Of a stretch of 64,000 nt of DNA, positions 8,972 through 17,130 are shown piece by piece. The notes under the pieces were generated by a model. The model was not told the DNA's origin. It ran no database searches and saw nothing but the letters and a program-made list of their open reading frames with translations. The position numbers were made by a program, and so were the translations under genes. Source of the stretch: Flavobacteriaceae bacterium (GTDB lineage Bacteria; Bacteroidota; Bacteroidia; Flavobacteriales; Flavobacteriaceae); contig JAUXPJ010000019.1 of assembly GCA_030683815.1 (NCBI GenBank), positions 1 through 64,000 of the forward strand. Direction: 5' to 3'. Positions within the stretch are counted from its first letter, which is position 1. Each line of letters opens with the position of its first letter.

Positions 8972-10819
8972 TTATTTTAATTCAATAATCATAGGCGATT
9001 TTGCCGGAATCACAAGAGTTCCTTTTGATAAATCAATTTGTTGTTCACTGAATAGTTCAAATCCTTTTGTATGTGGTTGGATACTTTCCTTAAATCGGTC
9101 TAATGAAATAGTCTGCTCTTTCTGACTGTTATTTAATACAATCATCACTTTTTCACTTTCATTGTATCTGAAATATACATACACATTATTTTCCGGAATG
9201 TAATGAGTTGTTTTTCCGTAGTGAATTACCGATTTTTCTTTTCTCCAATTGAACAGTTTGCCGGTAAAATTGAACAGTTCATTTTGCTTTGCCGTTCTTC
9301 CTTCTTGGGTAAATGCATTGATTGCATCACCTTCCCAGCCACCCGGAAAATCGCGTCTGATATCGCCATCGCCTAGATTTTTATCGCCGGTCATACCGAT
9401 TTCTGAACCGTAATAAATTTGTGGAATTCCTCTAATTGTAGTCAATAAAGTCATCGCCAATTGATATTTTTTAACATCACCGTTATACAGATGATGAATT
9501 CTTGGCGTATCATGATTTTCTGCAAATACCATGATGTTGTTAATATCAGGATACAAAAAATCGTTCACAAAATTTTCATAGACTTTTATCATTCCGTCAT
9601 TCCAATTCGGATTTTCTTCATTGAACACGGTCATGATAGCGTTATGTAAGGTAAAATCCATCACACTTGGTAAATTAGAATTATAACTTTGAATAGCGCC
9701 AATTTTACTGTCCTTTTGCCAATACGAAATTTGTGCTTGATCATACATCCATACTTCGCCGACAATGTTAAAGTTTGGATATTCTTCCATAATCGATTTT
9801 GTCCATTTGGCAATGGCTTCTTTATCATTGTAGGAATAAGTATCCACTCTCAATCCGTTTAAACCGGCAAATTCTATCCACCAAATGGCGTTCTGCGTTA
9901 AATAATTTAGCATCAATGGATTGCTCTGATTTAAATCGGGCATGGTAGAAACAAACCAACCATCCATACAATATTTTGCATCAATTTTAGAAGCATTTGG
10001 ATCGTATTGTGTCGTCATCCGATAATTGGAATTTGCATACCCCGGAAATTGATGAATCCATGTGTATGTAGGTAAATCATTCATCATCCAATGTTTTAAA
10101 CCCCAATGATTGGTTACATAATCCATGATGAGTTTCATGCCTCGTTGATGCATTTCATCGGCCAATCGTTTATAATCATCATTCGTCCCGTACCGAGGAT
10201 CTATTTTATACACATCCGATTGTGCATAAGTATGATACGAATATTTGTCATCGTTATCTTCTAACAACGGTGTGCTCCAAACGGCAGTGGCACCTAAAGA
10301 ATTGATATAATCTAAATTATTGATAATCCCTTGAATATCACCACCATGACGACCGCCAAGATATGCTCTATTCAATTTCTCCGTCAATTTTGGATGTGAA
10401 TCGTTAGCAGGATTTCCATTAGCAAAACGATCGGGCATCAATAAATAAACAACATCAGAACTGTCAAAACCTTTTCTTTTGGCTGAATTTGGCTCACGTT
10501 GTTTTAATTCATAGGTGTATTTCAATTCCTTTTTTCCTTTTTTGAGAAGGATATCAAAAGTGCCGGCAGTTGATTTTTCAAAATTTAAATCGATAAACAA
10601 ATAATTGGGATTTTCTGTTTTGATAATCCCTGTAATTTCAATTGATTTATTGGAAATTGAGGGCTGAAATGATGCGATGTCTTTCCCGTAAATCATTAAT
10701 TGAAGTTTAGGATTGTGCATTTCTGCCCACCAAAAAGGAGGTTCTATCCGTTCAATTTTCTGACTAAACATTAAAATGCTTGTTAAAAACAACACCATTA
10801 TTAATCCATTTTTTTTCAT
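8972..10819 (-). CDS. Neopullulanase/cyclomaltodextrinase-like GH13 (SusA-like)
   Basis: A 615-residue periplasmic GH13 enzyme. A signal peptide (ending LMFSQ) leads into an Ig-like N-domain beginning IERIEPPFWWAEMHNPKLQLMIYG, typical of the cyclomaltodextrinase N-domain, then the catalytic barrel. GH13 regions: MDYVTNH (I), GLRVDTYSYND with the nucleophile Asp (II), NIVGEVWM with the acid/base Glu (III) and FAENHDTPRI (IV). A C-terminal beta-domain ends the protein. This layout matches SusA-like neopullulanases that cut imported maltodextrins in the periplasm. It lies three bases from the GH65 gene and 11 from GH31, in one operon. Confidence 0.92.
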   Translation of the reverse strand: MKKNGLIMVLFLTSILMFSQKIERIEPPFWWAEMHNPKLQLMIYGKDIASFQPSISNKSIEITGIIKTENPNYLFIDLNFEKSTAGTFDILLKKGKKELKYTYELKQREPNSAKRKGFDSSDVVYLLMPDRFANGNPANDSHPKLTEKLNRAYLGGRHGGDIQGIINNLDYINSLGATAVWSTPLLEDNDDKYSYHTYAQSDVYKIDPRYGTNDDYKRLADEMHQRGMKLIMDYVTNHWGLKHWMMNDLPTYTWIHQFPGYANSNYRMTTQYDPNASKIDAKYCMDGWFVSTMPDLNQSNPLMLNYLTQNAIWWIEFAGLNGLRVDTYSYNDKEAIAKWTKSIMEEYPNFNIVGEVWMYDQAQISYWQKDSKIGAIQSYNSNLPSVMDFTLHNAIMTVFNEENPNWNDGMIKVYENFVNDFLYPDINNIMVFAENHDTPRIHHLYNGDVKKYQLAMTLLTTIRGIPQIYYGSEIGMTGDKNLGDGDIRRDFPGGWEGDAINAFTQEGRTAKQNELFNFTGKLFNWRKEKSVIHYGKTTHYIPENNVYVYFRYNESEKVMIVLNNSQKEQTISLDRFKESIQPHTKGFELFSEQQIDLSKGTLVIPAKSPMIIELK

Positions 10820-10821
10820 CT

Positions 10822-13119
10822 TTATAATGTTAATTCGTTAACTAATTCATATGATTTTCCATACACTTCAATAGTTACCGGAGTTCCAGTTTCATTAAAG
10901 AAGCTTGTTATATCTTGGTTTTTGTATATTTTCAATACAATTCCGTTATAATTAATTTTAAATGAATATGATTTCCATTCTTTTGGAATTTGAGGATTAA
11001 AAGTCAATTTCTTTTTAAACGTTCGCATTCCGCCAAAACCTTGCACTATAGACAACCAAGTGCCGGCCATACTGGTAATGTGTAAGCCCTCATGAACTTC
11101 ATTGTTGTAATCGTCTAAATCCAAACGAGCGGTGCGTAAATACATTTCGTATGCCTTATCCATTTTATTGATTTTAGCCGCTAAAATGGCATGAACACAA
11201 GGAGAAAGCGAGGATTCGTGAACAGTTATTGGTTCGTAAAAATCAAAATGACGGATAATTTCATCCGTAGAAAACTTATTTTCGAAGAAATAAATTCCTT
11301 GTAATACATCAGCTTGTTTGATATAACAAGAACGCAAAATTCTGTCCCAAGACCATTTTTGATTGATCGGGCGTTCTTCTTTTGGCAATTGATCAACCGG
11401 AATAATGTCTTTATCTAAAAATCCGCCTTGTTGTAAATAAACATTGTGTTTCTGACTGTACGGGAAATACATCAATTCAGCCACTTGCAGCCAAGCCGAA
11501 ACTTCGGTTTCCTCTAAGTTAGTTTTATCAATAATCCGTTTGTAATCTTCAGGGAATTTTTTCTTTACTTTCTTCAGATTTTTAACGGCATATTCTATAC
11601 ACCATTGTGCTAAATAATTGGTATAGAAGTTATTATTTACGTTATTCTCATATTCATTGGGACCGGTAACACCTAAAATAACATACTTATTTTTTTCAAC
11701 AGAAAAATTAGCACGTTGATGCCAGAAACGAGCCACTCCAATCATTACTTCTAAACCATATTCCGCTACATATTCTAAATCATTAGTATAATTAAGATAA
11801 TTGTAAATGGCATAAATTATGGCTCCGTTTCGGTGGATTTCTTCAAAGGTAATTTCCCATTCATTATGACATTCCTCACCATTCATGGTGACCATTGGAT
11901 ACAATGCAGCTCCGTTTTTAAAACCTAATTTTTCAGCATTTTCAATGGCTTTTTCTAAATGATTGAATCGATATTTTAATAAATTTCTGGCTACACTTTT
12001 ATCTTTGGTACTCATAAAAAATGGGATGCAATACGCTTCTGTATCCCAATAAGTGCTTCCGCCGTATTTTTCGCCGGTGAAGCCCTTTGGACCGATATTT
12101 AATCGGGTATCTTCTCCGGAATAGGTTTGATTGAGCTGAAAAATATTAAATCGGATGGCTTGTTGCGCTTTTAAATCACCTTCAATTACAATATCAGAAG
12201 TTTTCCAGATTTTTGTCCAATCTTCTTTTTGAAATTCCAATAACTGCTGAAAACCAATGCTGTTAATTACTTTAAAAAGCGATATGTTGTGGTTAACTAA
12301 CTCTTTTATTTCATGATTCATCGACTGAACATAACTCCCCAATTTACAAATAGTTATTTCTTCATTTTGTTGAACTGATGATTGATACGTAAACGTTATT
12401 TTTTTGGCTTCTATTTTTTTGATATAAGGAAGCAAAATTTCTTGTTGATTTTTTTCGAAAGAAATTCGCATTCCGGTGGCTACCTGAAATTCCGTTTTTA
12501 AGGTTTTAGAAACGATAAACGCCTGATTATCTTCCGCAACTGTTTCTAAAATTTTCCAAAATAATTCGTCGTAATTAGCATCTTCATTTTTGATACCTGC
12601 ATCTATATATGGGCTAAATTCAATTTCAGCACCGGCATTTAAAGGAGTAATCCTGTATTTTACGGCACCGATTTCATTGAACCGCAAACTTAAAAACCGT
12701 AAAGAATTTACTTTTACTTCCACTCCATTTTTCAATTCCGCAATGAAAGTACGTTGTAGCCAACCTTCTTTCATGTTGAGTTCGCGTTTAAATTCTGAAA
12801 CTTTACAATTGTTTAAATCGAGTTCTTCACCATTAATCTTGATGTTGATTCCAATCCAATTGGGCGCATTCAATACTTTGGCAAAATATTCGGGATAGCC
12901 GTTTTTCCACCATCCTACACGAGTTTTATCGGGATAATAAATCCCCGCAATATAACTTCCTTGAAAGGTATTTCCGCTGTATTTTTCTTCAAAATTGGCG
13001 CGTTGTCCCATGGCTCCATTTCCAATACTGAAGATACTTTCTGATGCAGTTAAAGTTGATGGATTAAAACCTTCTTCAATAATTGACCACGCGTTGGGCA
13101 CTATATAATCTTGATTCAT
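10822..13119 (-). CDS. GH65 maltose phosphorylase-like enzyme
   Basis: A 765-residue family 65 glycoside phosphorylase/hydrolase, without a signal peptide and so cytoplasmic. The catalytic acid Glu lies in GVTGPNEYENNVNNNFYTN, and the N-domain opening (SIFSIGNGAMGQRANFEE) is typical of the family. With phosphate it would convert maltose to glucose and beta-glucose 1-phosphate. The beta-phosphoglucomutase next door would take the second product, which makes maltose the most likely substrate. Kojibiose, trehalose or nigerose phosphorylases share this fold, so the specificity is an inference from the locus. Confidence 0.88.
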   Translation of the reverse strand: MNQDYIVPNAWSIIEEGFNPSTLTASESIFSIGNGAMGQRANFEEKYSGNTFQGSYIAGIYYPDKTRVGWWKNGYPEYFAKVLNAPNWIGINIKINGEELDLNNCKVSEFKRELNMKEGWLQRTFIAELKNGVEVKVNSLRFLSLRFNEIGAVKYRITPLNAGAEIEFSPYIDAGIKNEDANYDELFWKILETVAEDNQAFIVSKTLKTEFQVATGMRISFEKNQQEILLPYIKKIEAKKITFTYQSSVQQNEEITICKLGSYVQSMNHEIKELVNHNISLFKVINSIGFQQLLEFQKEDWTKIWKTSDIVIEGDLKAQQAIRFNIFQLNQTYSGEDTRLNIGPKGFTGEKYGGSTYWDTEAYCIPFFMSTKDKSVARNLLKYRFNHLEKAIENAEKLGFKNGAALYPMVTMNGEECHNEWEITFEEIHRNGAIIYAIYNYLNYTNDLEYVAEYGLEVMIGVARFWHQRANFSVEKNKYVILGVTGPNEYENNVNNNFYTNYLAQWCIEYAVKNLKKVKKKFPEDYKRIIDKTNLEETEVSAWLQVAELMYFPYSQKHNVYLQQGGFLDKDIIPVDQLPKEERPINQKWSWDRILRSCYIKQADVLQGIYFFENKFSTDEIIRHFDFYEPITVHESSLSPCVHAILAAKINKMDKAYEMYLRTARLDLDDYNNEVHEGLHITSMAGTWLSIVQGFGGMRTFKKKLTFNPQIPKEWKSYSFKINYNGIVLKIYKNQDITSFFNETGTPVTIEVYGKSYELVNELTL

Positions 13120-13149
13120 ATGTAGATTTTCATTTTTTTAATTGGCCAT

Positions 13150-13163
13150 CCCGATATATCGGG
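13150..13163. repeat. Perfect 14-bp palindrome in an operon gap
   Basis: CCCGATATATCGGG lies in the 125-base gap between pgmB and the GH65 gene. It may be an RNA processing hairpin or a remnant of a dispersed repeat. Confidence 0.5.
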
Positions 13164-13179
13164 ACAAGTCATGGAATAC

Positions 13180-13252
13180 GCCGGTTTGATTATAATTTAT
13201 TCAACAATTGTTTGTTTTTTTTCAAATATGGCTATTTCATCTTCTTAATTTC
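13180..13252. repeat. Intergenic repeat, copy A
   Basis: The segment begins GCCGGTTTGATTATAATTT and ends around GGCTATTTCATCTTCTTAA. It is related to copy B at 15481-15606, which begins GCCAGTTTGATTAAAATTT and has ATGGCCGTTTCATCTGTTA near its end. Copy B is longer by an internal stretch. Confidence 0.5.
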
Positions 13253-13901
13253 CAATCAATTTGTCCATAAATTCATTCGTCAAAAGCGAGGTACTTTCTA
13301 ACACAAAAGCGGCCTCATTTAAAATTTCTTTTTTCCCGATTCCGATGCTGAGCATTTTTGCGGTATTCGCTGCTTCAATTCCGGCGGCGGCATCTTCAAC
13401 AACAATACATTCATCGGGATTTCTTTTTAATAGTTTTGCCGCCAATAAAAAAACTTCCGGGTCTGGTTTGGCAGCAGAAACTTCATTTCCATCAACAACA
13501 GCATCAAAATAAAAAGTGATTTTTAATGTATCTAAGATTTGTTTTGCATTTTTACTGGCTGAACCTAAAGCAATTAATACGCCCTGTTTTTTTAAATGTT
13601 GAATCAGTGATTTAATATTAGGAAGAATATCATTTTCATCCATTTTTGTGATATACGAAAGATAATTTTCATTTTTTTCAATCATATATCGTTCTTTTTC
13701 ACTTTCGGAAAGAGAAACTCCACCAATTTCTAATAATATTTCAAGAGATTTGACTCTACTTACACCTTTCAACCGTTCATTTTGATCCGGTGTAAAATCA
13801 AATCCCAATTGATTGGCCAATTTTTTCCACGCCAAATAATGATATTTAGCGGTATCAACGATTACTCCATCCAAATCAAATATCACGGCTTTTTTAGGCA
13901 T
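13245..13901 (-). CDS. pgmB: Beta-phosphoglucomutase
   Basis: A 218-residue HAD-superfamily enzyme that interconverts beta-glucose 1-phosphate and glucose 6-phosphate in the cytoplasm. Motif I FDLDGVIVDT has the nucleophile Asp9 and the acid/base Asp11. A helical cap with LKGVSRVKSLE follows, then the LGSASKN motif (about residue 116) and the late acidic motif VVEDAAAGIEAA. These match beta-phosphoglucomutase rather than a generic phosphatase. Its start overlaps the end of the permease gene by eight bases, so the two are translationally coupled. It joins the GH65 phosphorylase to glycolysis. Confidence 0.92.
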   Translation of the reverse strand: MPKKAVIFDLDGVIVDTAKYHYLAWKKLANQLGFDFTPDQNERLKGVSRVKSLEILLEIGGVSLSESEKERYMIEKNENYLSYITKMDENDILPNIKSLIQHLKKQGVLIALGSASKNAKQILDTLKITFYFDAVVDGNEVSAAKPDPEVFLLAAKLLKRNPDECIVVEDAAAGIEAANTAKMLSIGIGKKEILNEAAFVLESTSLLTNEFMDKLIGN

Positions 13902-15387
13902 CTAAGGTATCTTTAACTCTCAGGGTTAATAATCCGGATAAAATCATAGCAAAACCACCGATAATCAGTGCGTAAACGGGTTCGCCGTTAAAAAATTGTT
14001 TTACAATAAAACCTAAAATGGTGGCAGCCACTAATTGAGGAATTACAATAAAAAAGTTAAAAACTCCCATAAAATAACCCATTTTACGAGCAGGTAATGC
14101 TCCGGCTAACATGGCGTACGGCATGGATAAAATACTGGCCCAAGCAATACCAACTCCTACCATTGACAGTAATAACATATTTGGATCTTTAATAAAATAG
14201 ATAGATATCAAACCCAATCCACCCAGCACTAAAGCTGCCAAATGGGTCATTTTTCTATTGGTTAATTTTGCAAATACCGGAAGTAAAAAAGCTACTAAAG
14301 CCGCTACTCCATTATAAACTGTAAAAAGTACTCCAACCCAATCAGCTCCTTCATTATACAATTTTGAAGTCGTATCATGTGTTCCATAAACATGACCTGT
14401 TACGGCTTGTGTGGTGTAAATCCACATTGAAAACAACGCAAACCACGAAAAAAACTGAACCCAAGCCAGTTGTTTCATCGTTGTGGGCATATTTAACAAA
14501 TCGGTGGTGATAGTAACAAAACTATTTTCAACAGTTCTTTTTCGAAGGATAGAAGCCAGCACAAACATAAGTCCTGCAACCACGATCCCTACAACCAAAA
14601 TATATAATTTATTATCGAGTTCTTCTTGGCTGATGAATAAAATTCCCAACAAACCAATTAAAATCATTCCAAAACCGACTCTTTGTTGTTTTTTTTCATC
14701 AATTGATATTCCTTCTACTTCTTTTACCGATTCTTTTTCTGAATCTTCAAAAGCATTTAATTCTTCAGGCGTATATTCTTTAGATTTAAAAACAGTCCAC
14801 ATGACAGCTGTAAAAAAGACGAATGCGCCTATATAAAATGACCATTTAACAGAATCAGGTATGATTCCCTCCGGTGCTGTATTGCTGATTTCAAAAACAT
14901 TCGTCAATACATACGGAAGTGCAGAGCCAACAACAGCGCCTATTCCAATGAAAAAACTTTGCATCGAAAATCCTAAAGTACGTTGTTCAGAAGAAAGATT
15001 ATCTCCAACAAAAGCACGAAATGGTTCCATAGTGATGTTGATAGAAGCATCCATCATCCACAACATTCCGGCCGCCACCCACAAGGAAGGAGAGTTGGGC
15101 ATAAAAATTAAAGCGATAGAAGACAAAATGGCTCCAATCAGAAAGAATGGTCTTCTTCTGCCAAGACGTGTCCATGTTCTATCACTTAAATATCCAATAA
15201 TGGGTTGAACTATAAGTCCGGTAACGGGAGCCGCAATCCATAAAATGGGTATATCTTCAACATTAGCTCCCAATGTTTCAAATATTCTGGAAGTATTGGC
15301 ATTTTGTAATGCAAATCCGAATTGAATTCCTAAGAAACCGAAACTCATGTTCCATATTTCCCAAAAACTTAGTTTCCTTTTTTTCAT
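13894..15387 (-). CDS. Maltose/maltodextrin permease, MFS (SLC45/GPH-like)
   Basis: A 497-residue inner-membrane major facilitator with about 12 spans and a soluble, acidic loop in the middle (about residues 205-240). The signature loop LSDRTWTRLGRRRPF after the second span is typical of the sugar:cation symporters placed beside SusC/D maltose loci in Flavobacteriia. It would bring maltose made in the periplasm into the cell. It is the first gene of the leftward operon and overlaps pgmB. Substrate assignment is by locus and family, not by binding residues. Confidence 0.85.
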   Translation of the reverse strand: MKKRKLSFWEIWNMSFGFLGIQFGFALQNANTSRIFETLGANVEDIPILWIAAPVTGLIVQPIIGYLSDRTWTRLGRRRPFFLIGAILSSIALIFMPNSPSLWVAAGMLWMMDASINITMEPFRAFVGDNLSSEQRTLGFSMQSFFIGIGAVVGSALPYVLTNVFEISNTAPEGIIPDSVKWSFYIGAFVFFTAVMWTVFKSKEYTPEELNAFEDSEKESVKEVEGISIDEKKQQRVGFGMILIGLLGILFISQEELDNKLYILVVGIVVAGLMFVLASILRKRTVENSFVTITTDLLNMPTTMKQLAWVQFFSWFALFSMWIYTTQAVTGHVYGTHDTTSKLYNEGADWVGVLFTVYNGVAALVAFLLPVFAKLTNRKMTHLAALVLGGLGLISIYFIKDPNMLLLSMVGVGIAWASILSMPYAMLAGALPARKMGYFMGVFNFFIVIPQLVAATILGFIVKQFFNGEPVYALIIGGFAMILSGLLTLRVKDTLDA

Positions 15388-15480
15388 CTAAAGATTTTTA
15401 ATGTTTAGTCCTACTTCGCCTCGGCTACACAGCACAGGCACTTACTATAAATTTTATTTATCATCCGTCAGCTGACGGAC

Positions 15481-15606
15481 GCCAGTTTGATTAAAATTTT
15501 TTCATCAATGTTTACTTCACCGAATTTTATTTGTTTTGGTGTTCAGTGATTGCTTCGCAATTGTGTTTTAGCAAACATGGCCGTTTCATCTGTTATTTTT
15601 TAATTT
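15481..15606. repeat. Intergenic repeat, copy B
   Basis: This is the longer relative of the repeat at 13180-13252. Both ends of copy A can be recognised, separated by an extra stretch rich in GTTTT. Confidence 0.5.
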
Positions 15607-15880
15607 CTTTAATAAATCTGATGAAAGAAACCTACACCTCCTTTCGAATAAAATTCGAAAATTTAGACGTTCCAATTCATCTTAAAAATTTTAATATTTA
15701 TCCGAATCAACTATAAAAAAGACAACTTTAATAAAAATTCATCTGACAAAGATTATAAATAGCCTAACTTGACTATGCTGTAAAAACAAATAAATAAGGA
15801 TACGAAACACCTGACAGCTCTTTAAAGCCGAACAGTTTATTTAAGTGAAGTGTACTTTTGTGAAAGTATTAATTACAATG

Positions 15881-15888
15881 CAAATATA
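15881..15888 (-). promoter_or_regulatory. Probable -7 element for the catabolic operon
   Basis: On the minus strand this reads TATATTTG, a full match to TAnnTTTG. The inverted repeat TACTTT-N4-AAAGTA at 15853-15868 would lie just past the transcription start and could be an operator or part of the leader. Confidence 0.55.
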
Positions 15889-15911
15889 GTATTTTTTTAA
15901 TTCTGAAATAA

Positions 15912-16937
15912 CTAGAATGTTTTTTTTGTTGAATTTCTAATTTTTAAATCGACGTCAATTACTTTAGTTTGGAATGGAAAATCAGAATCTTTAGATTCAA
16001 TTCTGTTTATTAAGAGCTCAATGGCTTTTTCACCCATTTCATGTCCATGCTGTGCTAATGTTGACAATGATGGATTTGAAAATTGAGATATATATCCATC
16101 AGTAAAGCCGATAAATGACATTTCTTCCGGTATTTTAATTCCTTTATCTTGAGCTAATTTCATGGCAGTTGCCGCATAAATCTCATTCACAGCAAAAATA
16201 CCGTCGGGTCTATCCGGAAGATTGATTACTTTTTGGATTTGAGCCGTAATATCATTTTTTTCATTTACCTGAATGATGTATTCTGATGGTACAGCGATAT
16301 TATAATCATTGATCGCTTTTAAAAATCCTTTTTTACGTTCCAATCCAACGGATACAAAATCGGGGGTTGTAATAATAGCTAATTTCTTACAGCCTGTTTT
16401 AATAAGGTATTCCGTGGCTTTGTATCCACCTCCAAAATCATCAACTACTACTTTATCACAATTAATTTTTGGATGAACGCGATCAAAAAGGACTAATGGA
16501 ACTTCTTCTTTTAAATCTTCAAAATGTCTAAAATCGGATAATTCCTGAGTTTCTTTGGCAATAGAAACCAGAAAACCATCCACACTTCCGCCCGCTAACA
16601 TTTCAATATTCAACACTTCTTTTTGGTAGGATTCATCAGAAAAACACACCATTACATTATATCCTCTTTCATTAGCCCCGTGTTCTATACCGCTGATGAC
16701 TGTTGAAAAAAAATGATGCACAATTTCAGGAATAATCACGCCAATAACCATACTTCGCTGATTTCTCAATCGCAAAGCCAAACTATTGGGTTTGTAATTG
16801 TACATTTTTGCAAAAGCTTTTACCTTTTCACGTGTTTCTACGCTAATTTCATGACTGTCACTTAACGCTTTTGAAACGGTTGAAGTAGATACTCCTAATT
16901 CTTTGGCTATTTTTTTAAGGGTAATTTTTGCTCCCAT
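15912..16937 (-). CDS. LacI-family transcriptional regulator of the maltodextrin locus
   Basis: A LacI/PurR-type regulator of 341 residues from the chosen start. The N-terminal helix-turn-helix is ITLKKIAKELGVSTSTVSKALS with the hinge helix region NSLALRLR, followed by a periplasmic-binding-like effector domain (MVIGVIIPEIVHHFF and onward). An open frame 13 codons longer exists (ATG at 16974-16976), but a TATATTTG promoter element lies inside that extension (16957-16964), so MGAKITLKK at 16937 is preferred. It sits divergent to susC and beside the catabolic operon, so it probably responds to maltose or a glucose derivative and controls both arms. Confidence 0.9.
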   Translation of the reverse strand: MGAKITLKKIAKELGVSTSTVSKALSDSHEISVETREKVKAFAKMYNYKPNSLALRLRNQRSMVIGVIIPEIVHHFFSTVISGIEHGANERGYNVMVCFSDESYQKEVLNIEMLAGGSVDGFLVSIAKETQELSDFRHFEDLKEEVPLVLFDRVHPKINCDKVVVDDFGGGYKATEYLIKTGCKKLAIITTPDFVSVGLERKKGFLKAINDYNIAVPSEYIIQVNEKNDITAQIQKVINLPDRPDGIFAVNEIYAATAMKLAQDKGIKIPEEMSFIGFTDGYISQFSNPSLSTLAQHGHEMGEKAIELLINRIESKDSDFPFQTKVIDVDLKIRNSTKKTF

Positions 16938-16956
16938 ATTTTTCTGTTGACTTTTA

Positions 16957-16964
16957 CAAATATA
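16957..16964 (-). promoter_or_regulatory. -7 element of the lacI-type gene
   Basis: It reads TATATTTG on the minus strand, 20 bases before the preferred start codon. Its position decides the start of the regulator gene. Confidence 0.6.
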
Positions 16965-16984
16965 GAAGATTTTCATAAAGTTAT

Positions 16985-17008
16985 TAACACGAAATCGTTT
17001 TAGTGTTA
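16985..17008. promoter_or_regulatory. Probable LacI-type operator O1
   Basis: A 24-bp palindrome with the core CACnAAAnCGnTTTnGTG, extended by TAA and TTA at the outer ends. It has the central CG step usual for LacI-family operators. It lies upstream of the regulator's own promoter, so autoregulation is likely. Confidence 0.7.
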
Positions 17009-17059
17009 CACTTTTTATGAATCTGATAATATTTACACTTATTTGTTTCGTATATTTAA

Positions 17060-17081
17060 CAATGTGAAACGTGATACATTG
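17060..17081. promoter_or_regulatory. Probable LacI-type operator O2
   Basis: An imperfect palindrome with arms CAATGT and ACATTG around a central ACGT, 50 bases before the susC start. Its centre is 74 bases from the centre of O1, about seven helical turns. It lies just after a near-consensus TATATTTA (17051-17058), where it could block susC transcription. Confidence 0.6.
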
Positions 17082-17130
17082 AAAACGTATTAATTACAAA
17101 TTACAACATTTATTAATTAACCAAATATTC

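Larger units (their letters stand above)
15388..15911. other. Long leader/intergenic region between lacI-type gene and permease
   Basis: There are 524 bases with no convincing gene; the only small frame (15531-15716) has no codon pattern or homologous look. It holds the palindrome CCGTCAGCTGACGG (15465-15478), repeat copy B (15481-15606), an inverted repeat TACTTT-N4-AAAGTA (15853-15868) and a probable promoter at 15881-15888 reading toward the permease. A transcript from there would have a leader of about 480 bases. Confidence 0.6.

Noticed and set aside
15531-15716. Small open frame in the gap between the permease and the LacI-type gene
   Set aside because: It lies within a repeat region, has no recognisable start context or family, and no codon pattern.
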